A stretch of 64,000 bases of DNA. It comes from Shewanella cutis (GTDB lineage Bacteria; Pseudomonadota; Gammaproteobacteria; Enterobacterales; Shewanellaceae). Position 1 is the first letter of the stretch; the number at the start of each line of letters is the position of its first letter. The notes beneath the pieces were generated by a model. The model was not told where the DNA came from. It ran no database searches and saw only the letters and a list, made by a program, of their open reading frames with translations. The DNA is taken from assembly GCF_022410515.1 (NCBI RefSeq), contig NZ_JACSDI010000002.1, positions 308,067 through 372,066 of the forward strand, in the 5' to 3' direction. The position numbers and the translations under genes were made by a program. Of this stretch, positions 59,331-64,000 are shown piece after piece.

Positions 59331-59393
59331 ATGGAGTTGCCGCCCCCTTGCATACCATACTCAGGCCACGCAATTTTTCGAAAGGGAAGCCCT

Positions 59394-61346
59394 ATGAGCT
59401 CGCAGTCTCTCTACAAAGTCTCCGGCAATATCGCTGCCAATGCACTTGTAAATAACGATCAATATAAAACAATGTACCAAGAGTCGATTGTCAATCCAGA
59501 GGGGTTCTGGAGAGAGCACGGCAAACGGATCGATTGGATAAAACCATACACTAAAATCAAAAAAACCACTTTTGACGATCATAACTTATCGATTAACTGG
59601 TTCTACGACGGCACCCTAAACGCCTCAGCTAACTGCTTAGATCGCCATTTAGCGGCGCACAGCGACCGCGTCGCCATTATTTGGGAAGGCGATAACGCCA
59701 GCGAACAACGTAAAATCACCTACGGTGAACTGCACACTCAAGTATGTAAGTTTGCCAACGCACTACGCAGCCAAGGCGTACGCCGTGGCGATATCGTCAC
59801 GATTTATATGCCAATGGTGCCAGAAGCGGCAGTGGCCATGCTAGCCTGCGCTCGCATTGGTGCAGTGCATTCAGTTGTTTTTGGTGGCTTCTCACCCGAT
59901 TCAATCGCCTCACGGGTTATCGATGGTAAATCCAAAATCGTCATCACCTCCGATGAAGGTATGCGTGGCGGCCGCGCCATTCCGCTCAAGCGCAACATCG
60001 ACGATGCCTTAAAACATCCCGATGTGACCAGCGTTGAGAAAGTGATTGTACTTAAACGCACTGGCGGTAAGATTGACTGGGTAGAAGGTCGCGATGTGTG
60101 GTGGCATTCACTGGTTGAAACCGCATCCGAGCACTGCGCCATTGAAGAAATGGGCGCCGAAGACCCGCTGTTCCTACTCTATACCTCAGGTTCAACAGGT
60201 AATCCTAAAGGTGTACTGCATACCACTGGCGGTTATATGGTGTATGCCTCAATGACCCACGAGTATGTGTTCGATTACAAACCCGGTGAGATTTACTGGT
60301 GTACTGCCGATGTGGGTTGGATCACTGGCCACTCCTACATGGTATATGGCCCGCTTGCCAACGGTGCAACTGTGCTTATCCACGAAGGGGTACCCAATCA
60401 CCCAAGCCCAGCGCGTTTAGGCGAGATGATTGACCGCCATAAAGTGAATATTCTCTATACTGCACCTACGCTTATTCGCGCACTGATGGCCGAAGGTAAG
60501 CAACATTTTGATAAGTACGATGGCAGCTCACTGCGCATCATGGGCTCTGTAGGTGAACCCATCAACCCAGAAGCTTGGCGTTGGTACCATGAAGTCATCG
60601 GCCACGAGCATTGCCCGATTGTCGATACTTGGTGGCAAACCGAAACTGGCGGCATTTTGATTACCCCACTGCCAGGCGCAACCGATACTAAGCCAGGCTC
60701 GGCGACTCGCCCCTTCTTTGGTGTGCAACCCGCGCTTGTGGACAACATGGGGAACATTTTAGAAGGTGCGACCGAAGGTAACTTAGTACTGCTCGACTCA
60801 TGGCCTGGCCAAATGCGTACCGTGTATGGTGACCATGAACGTTTCGTGCTGACCTATTTTAAAACCTTCCGTGGCATGTACTTTACCGGTGACGGTGCTC
60901 GCCGCGATGAAGACGGTTATTACTGGATCACTGGCCGTGTGGACGACGTGATTAACGTCTCTGGTCACAGATTAGGTACTGCTGAAGTAGAAAGCGCGCT
61001 AGTATCACACGAACTGGTCGCAGAAGCTGCAGTAGTGGGCTATCCCCATGATATTAAGGGCCAAGGTATTTATGCCTATGTCACCTTAACCCGCGGCACA
61101 GAAGAAAGCGAAGAACTTCGTCAAGAACTGCGCCAATGGGTTCGTAAGGAAATTGGTGCCTTGGCCACACCGGATCTTATCCAGTGGGCTACGGGATTAC
61201 CTAAGACCCGTTCTGGCAAAATCATGCGCCGTTTCCTGCGTAAGATTGCCGCGAACGAAGTGACCAATTTAGGGGATGCATCAACTCTAGCTGACCCAGC
61301 TGTGATTGAAACCTTGATTGAGACTCGCTTGAATCGCAACGAGTAA
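59394..61346 (+). CDS. acs: Acetyl-CoA synthetase
   Basis: 650 residues from the ATG at 59394, with AAGGGAAG upstream; an earlier frame from 59331 has 21 unrelated residues. Acs activates acetate to acetyl-CoA through acetyl-AMP, the high-affinity acetate uptake route. Marks are [43 protein letters not shown] and the C-terminal [11 protein letters not shown], whose lysine is the known acetylation switch. The crbS-type kinase is divergent, so acetate sensing and use are side by side. Confidence 0.97.
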   Translation: MSSQSLYKVSGNIAANALVNNDQYKTMYQESIVNPEGFWREHGKRIDWIKPYTKIKKTTFDDHNLSINWFYDGTLNASANCLDRHLAAHSDRVAIIWEGDNASEQRKITYGELHTQVCKFANALRSQGVRRGDIVTIYMPMVPEAAVAMLACARIGAVHSVVFGGFSPDSIASRVIDGKSKIVITSDEGMRGGRAIPLKRNIDDALKHPDVTSVEKVIVLKRTGGKIDWVEGRDVWWHSLVETASEHCAIEEMGAEDPLFLLYTSGSTGNPKGVLHTTGGYMVYASMTHEYVFDYKPGEIYWCTADVGWITGHSYMVYGPLANGATVLIHEGVPNHPSPARLGEMIDRHKVNILYTAPTLIRALMAEGKQHFDKYDGSSLRIMGSVGEPINPEAWRWYHEVIGHEHCPIVDTWWQTETGGILITPLPGATDTKPGSATRPFFGVQPALVDNMGNILEGATEGNLVLLDSWPGQMRTVYGDHERFVLTYFKTFRGMYFTGDGARRDEDGYYWITGRVDDVINVSGHRLGTAEVESALVSHELVAEAAVVGYPHDIKGQGIYAYVTLTRGTEESEELRQELRQWVRKEIGALATPDLIQWATGLPKTRSGKIMRRFLRKIAANEVTNLGDASTLADPAVIETLIETRLNRNE

Positions 61347-61474
61347 CTCCAAGTACCCGCGCTTAGTCGTCAACAGTCACGATTAAGCGCAGCTTTATCT
61401 CCTATTCATTTGATCATATTTTTCGCTTGAATTAGGACATCTTGAGAAAGAACCCGATTGCCCTTTCTCTTACT

Positions 61475-61502
61475 TGCCCCTCCAACCAAGGGGCATTTTT
61501 TT
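61475..61502 (+). terminator. Terminator between acs and radD
   Basis: TGCCCC, 9-nt loop, GGGGCA, then TTTTTTT. It lies inside the longest possible reading of the radD frame, which argues that radD starts downstream. Confidence 0.75.
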
Positions 61503-61555
61503 GGTTCTGTGTTAAGCTTGCCGACTCGTTTAGGTCAACCAAGATATCTAATAGC

Positions 61556-63328
61556 GTGTCAGTTAATTCTAGCCCAAACGTTATCCTCAGGGACTATCAG
61601 CAACAAGCCGTTGATGCCGCCATCGCGCACTTTAAAAAAAGCACTGACTCCGCCGTGTTAGTCCTGCCTACAGGGGCGGGGAAAAGTATCGTCATCGCCG
61701 AACTGGCTCGTATTGCAAGAGGACGAGTGCTCGTCTTAACCCATGTGAAAGAATTGGTGGCGCAAAACGCCCAAAAGGTCGGATTACTGACCACTGAGGC
61801 CAATATTTATTCCGCAGGGCTAAATCAAAAATCGACTGACGGCAAAACCGTTGTCGCCAGTATCCAATCCGCCGCACGCGCCTTAAATCAATTCAATGAG
61901 CCCTTCTCGCTGGTGATTATCGATGAGTGCCACCGAGTCAGCCTCGAAAAAACCAGTCAATATCAGCAGATCTTAAGTCATTTACAGCAGCGTAATCCCA
62001 AGCTGAGGTTATTAGGCCTGACGGCCACTCCCTATCGACTCGGGACGGGTTGGATTTATAAACGCCACTACCATGGCAAAGTCGGCTCGCCCGAGCTTGG
62101 GGTCTTCGAGCAGTGTATTTTCGAGCTTCCCATCCGTCCGCTGATTAAACAAGGCTATTTAACCGCGCCCACCTTGTTCGATGGGTTAAGTGCCCAATAT
62201 GACTTCAGCCGAATCAAGCCCAATGACAATGGCGAATATCCCGAGGCCCAAGTCAATGCGCTGTTAAATCACGCTGGACGCGCCACAACAGCAATTGTGA
62301 AGCAACTGATTGAACTGAGTCATCATCGTCAAGGGATCATTATTTTTGCCGCGACGGTGCGCCATGCTGAAGAAATAGTTTGCCAGCTCAACAAGGAGCA
62401 CAGCGAGCAAACGGCAATAATCACAGCGCAAACCCCTGATAATCAGCGTGATGAGCTTATAGAGCGCTTTAAAGCCAGAGAGCTTAAGTTCCTCGTCAAC
62501 GTAGCGGTTTTAACCACAGGGTTCGATGCGCCCCATGTAGACTTGATCGCAATTTTACGCCCCACCGCATCAGTGAGTTTGTTTCAGCAAATGATTGGCC
62601 GCGGTCTTAGGATCTGTGAAGGTAAAAAAGATTGCTTAGTGATTGATTACGCGGCTAATGGCTATGATTTGTATTTTCCTGAAGTAGGTCAAGCCAAACC
62701 CAATAGCAAGTCGGTTCCGGTACAAGTGCACTGCCCTGTCTGCCAGTTTGCCAATATCTTTTGGGGATTAACCGACAATGATGGCGATATTATCGAACAC
62801 TTTGGCCGTCGCTGTCAGGGCATAGTCGAGCATCATGGGCAAAAGCAGCAATGTGACTTTCGATTTAGGTCAAAATCCTGTCCCGATTGCGGGCAAGAGA
62901 ACGACATTGCGGCGCGTATTTGCCAGCATTGCCAGTCAACCTTAATCGACCCCGACAAACGGCTTAAGCAAGTACTTAATAAACAGCATCATCATCTTTT
63001 CCGCTGCCAGCATATGACGTTAATGGATGATGCGGGCGATCTTAAGGTGCAATATCTGGACATTGACGGAAATGAGTTTAATCGGCGCTTTAAGCTGCAA
63101 ACACCCGTCCAATGGCGTGCCTTGTATGCGCTGTTTATTTTCCCCCATAGCCGCACTCCGGGCCTTAAACCTAAGCAATACAAACAGGTGTCTGAGCTAA
63201 TCGCCGATAGCGGCGCTTTTAGGATGCCGGATCTTTTACTGCTGAAAAAACACAAAAAAGGCTGGGATTTGCTCGAAAGCTATTTCGATTACCAAGGTCG
63301 CTATCAAACTGAAAATAAACACATCTGA
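61556..63328 (+). CDS. radD: Superfamily 2 helicase-like ATPase RadD (YejH)
   Basis: 590 residues from the GTG at 61556, close to the 586 of E. coli RadD; an upstream TTG at 61442 would read through the acs terminator. Domains: Walker A LPTGAGKS, DECH box, LTATPYRLG, motif V FLVNVAVLTTGFDAPH and motif VI QMIGRGLRI. A C-terminal zinc-binding part follows (CPVCQFAN, CPDCGQEND, CQHCQ). RadD aids RecA-dependent double-strand break repair together with SSB. No good ribosome binding site is seen before either start. Confidence 0.9.
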   Translation: MSVNSSPNVILRDYQQQAVDAAIAHFKKSTDSAVLVLPTGAGKSIVIAELARIARGRVLVLTHVKELVAQNAQKVGLLTTEANIYSAGLNQKSTDGKTVVASIQSAARALNQFNEPFSLVIIDECHRVSLEKTSQYQQILSHLQQRNPKLRLLGLTATPYRLGTGWIYKRHYHGKVGSPELGVFEQCIFELPIRPLIKQGYLTAPTLFDGLSAQYDFSRIKPNDNGEYPEAQVNALLNHAGRATTAIVKQLIELSHHRQGIIIFAATVRHAEEIVCQLNKEHSEQTAIITAQTPDNQRDELIERFKARELKFLVNVAVLTTGFDAPHVDLIAILRPTASVSLFQQMIGRGLRICEGKKDCLVIDYAANGYDLYFPEVGQAKPNSKSVPVQVHCPVCQFANIFWGLTDNDGDIIEHFGRRCQGIVEHHGQKQQCDFRFRSKSCPDCGQENDIAARICQHCQSTLIDPDKRLKQVLNKQHHHLFRCQHMTLMDDAGDLKVQYLDIDGNEFNRRFKLQTPVQWRALYALFIFPHSRTPGLKPKQYKQVSELIADSGAFRMPDLLLLKKHKKGWDLLESYFDYQGRYQTENKHI

Positions 63329-63388
63329 CATTATCAATTCGGATAGCGCTATGGTATAAAACGCTTAAAGTAATCCTAAGGAGCTATT

Positions 63389-63649
63389 ATGTACGTTGTT
63401 ATCTTTGGCCGCCCTGGCTGTCCTTATTGTGTGCGAGCAGTACAACTGTCAGAACAACTCGTTGAAAAACGTGATGACTTTAAATTTAGATATGTCGATA
63501 TCCACGCTGAAGGGATTTCTAAAGCAGATCTCGAAAAAACCGTCGGTAAGCCAGTTGAAACTGTGCCACAGATTTTCGTGGATGAAAAACACATAGGAGG
63601 CTGCACAGATTTCGAACAATATGTTCGTGATAACAATCTATTAGGTTAA
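63389..63649 (+). CDS. grxA: Glutaredoxin GrxA
   Basis: 86 residues with the dithiol site GCPYC at residues 10-14, TVPQIF (cis-proline) and GGCTDF (glutathione binding). It reduces ribonucleotide reductase and other disulfides with glutathione. AAGGAG lies 7 nt before the ATG. It follows radD by 60 bp and has its own terminator. Confidence 0.95.
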   Translation: MYVVIFGRPGCPYCVRAVQLSEQLVEKRDDFKFRYVDIHAEGISKADLEKTVGKPVETVPQIFVDEKHIGGCTDFEQYVRDNNLLG

Positions 63650-63663
63650 TCCTAATACGAGAT

Positions 63664-63691
63664 AAAAAGGAGATCTGAGGTCTCCTTTTTT
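63664..63691 (+). terminator. Terminator of grxA
   Basis: AAAAAGGAGA and TCTCCTTTTTT around TCTGAGG; 15 bp after the stop codon. Confidence 0.75.
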
Positions 63692-63855
63692 ACTTTTGCA
63701 TCAGTTGTTATTATTTATCCGCAGCCAATATGGACAATTTAGCAAGTAAGCAAAACTGGCAATAACTCTATGAGCAAAATAGAAAATACAGTGAATAAAT
63801 TAAGATTTTTAGTGATGAGTAGCGAAATAAGAGTTTTTACTAGTAAGATAAAGAG

Positions 63856-63931
63856 TGGTGGGTCGTGAAGGATTCGAACCTTCGACCAATTGGTTAAAAG
63901 CCAACTGCTCTACCGACTGAGCTAACGACCC
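63856..63931 (-). tRNA. tRNA-Lys (anticodon UUU)
   Basis: 76 nt including an encoded CCA. The acceptor GGGTCGT pairs with ACGACCC, the D arm reads AGCTCAGTCGGTAGAGC, the anticodon loop is CTTTTAA with TTT at the centre, and the T arm has GGTTCGAATCC. All arms fold. U34 of this tRNA is a target of MnmA, encoded at 3 kb. Confidence 0.97.
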
Positions 63932-63964
63932 ATCTGATGAACCCTGATTTTACACTTCAGTAAG

Positions 63965-64000
63965 TGGTGGGTCGTGAAGGATTCGAACCTTCGACCAATT
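63965..64000 (-). tRNA. Second tRNA-Lys gene, 3' part only (window edge)
   Basis: The 36 visible bases (3' CCA, acceptor, T arm and variable region) are identical to the first tRNA-Lys. The spacer between the two is 33 bp, so they are tandem copies in one transcript. Confidence 0.9.

Noticed and set aside
59219..59353. N-terminal extension of crbS by 45 residues
   Set aside because: It runs through the divergent acs control region and precedes the first transmembrane helix without homology.
61442..61555. N-terminal extension of radD by 38 residues from a TTG
   Set aside because: It would translate through the acs terminator hairpin and has no counterpart in E. coli RadD.

Overview
The window reads as chromosomal DNA of a Shewanella species (gammaproteobacterium, order Alteromonadales). 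The evidence is a four-CXXCH small tetraheme cytochrome beside a b561-type cytochrome, a PnuT-type thiamine cassette under a TPP riboswitch, a candidate HexR site at ppsA/ppsR, an isolated astB, a monomeric NADP isocitrate dehydrogenase, and the local order rluE-nudJ-mnmA-hflD-purB next to icd. Almost every gene is intact. There is no prophage, CRISPR array or transposase gene. The accessory content is two MITE-like repeats and one base-composition mosaic inside a receptor gene.

Layout. 1-7.4 kb: 5' part of icd (minus), then rluE, nudJ, mnmA, hflD, purB and the ribosomal oxygenase roxA (plus). 7.5-11.2 kb: DUF4826 protein, leucine dehydrogenase, a small membrane protein, a MarR regulator, a 266-bp MITE-like repeat and a DUF1285 protein. 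11.3-19.6 kb: YdiJ-type FAD/FeS dehydrogenase, ppsA, its regulator ppsR, aroH and an acyl-CoA thioesterase. 19.8-27.1 kb: orphan LuxR-type response regulator, a second MITE copy, cysB, an unknown membrane-anchored protein, topA and astB. 27.2-30 kb: GNAT, YdjA-type nitroreductase, DoxX and a DUF6279 lipoprotein. 30.1-34.9 kb: thiamine uptake operon (TonB receptor, YkoF-like protein, PnuT, APH-fold kinase) behind a TPP riboswitch. 35.1-37.8 kb: Crp/Fnr regulator, MFS carrier and a DeoD phosphorylase. 38-42 kb: YcfL lipoprotein, two overlapping hotdog thioesterases, hinT and an M61 peptidase. 42-46.3 kb: CsgD-like regulator, cytochrome b, tetraheme cytochrome cctA, htpX and pepE. 46.7-49.9 kb: OpgG/OpgD-type glucan protein and a NodB-type deacetylase. 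50.1-55.8 kb: biotin cluster bioD-C-F-B (minus) diverging from bioA, with a BirA-type operator. 55.8-63.7 kb: CrbS-type transporter-kinase diverging from acs, then radD and grxA. 63.9-64 kb: tandem tRNA-Lys(UUU) genes, the second cut by the window edge.

How parts work together. Several blocks concern carbon flow around acetyl-CoA, pyruvate and PEP: icd, leucine dehydrogenase, ppsA/ppsR, YdiJ, acs and its sensor kinase. The orphan LuxR-type response regulator at 19.8 kb is the best candidate in the window for the partner of the CrbS-like kinase 35 kb away, and a clean palindrome lies upstream of acs. The most complete regulated system is the thiamine cassette: the promoter -10 sits at the 5' edge of the aptamer, and a hairpin whose 3' arm carries the receptor's ribosome binding site follows the aptamer.

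Several start codons are moved here from the longest possible ORF to internal starts with better ribosome binding sites or homology: ldh, the MarR gene, cysB, topA, deoD, ycfL, cctA, htpX, the deacetylase, crbS, acs and radD. All functional calls come from reading motifs and remembered family features; no database search was run.
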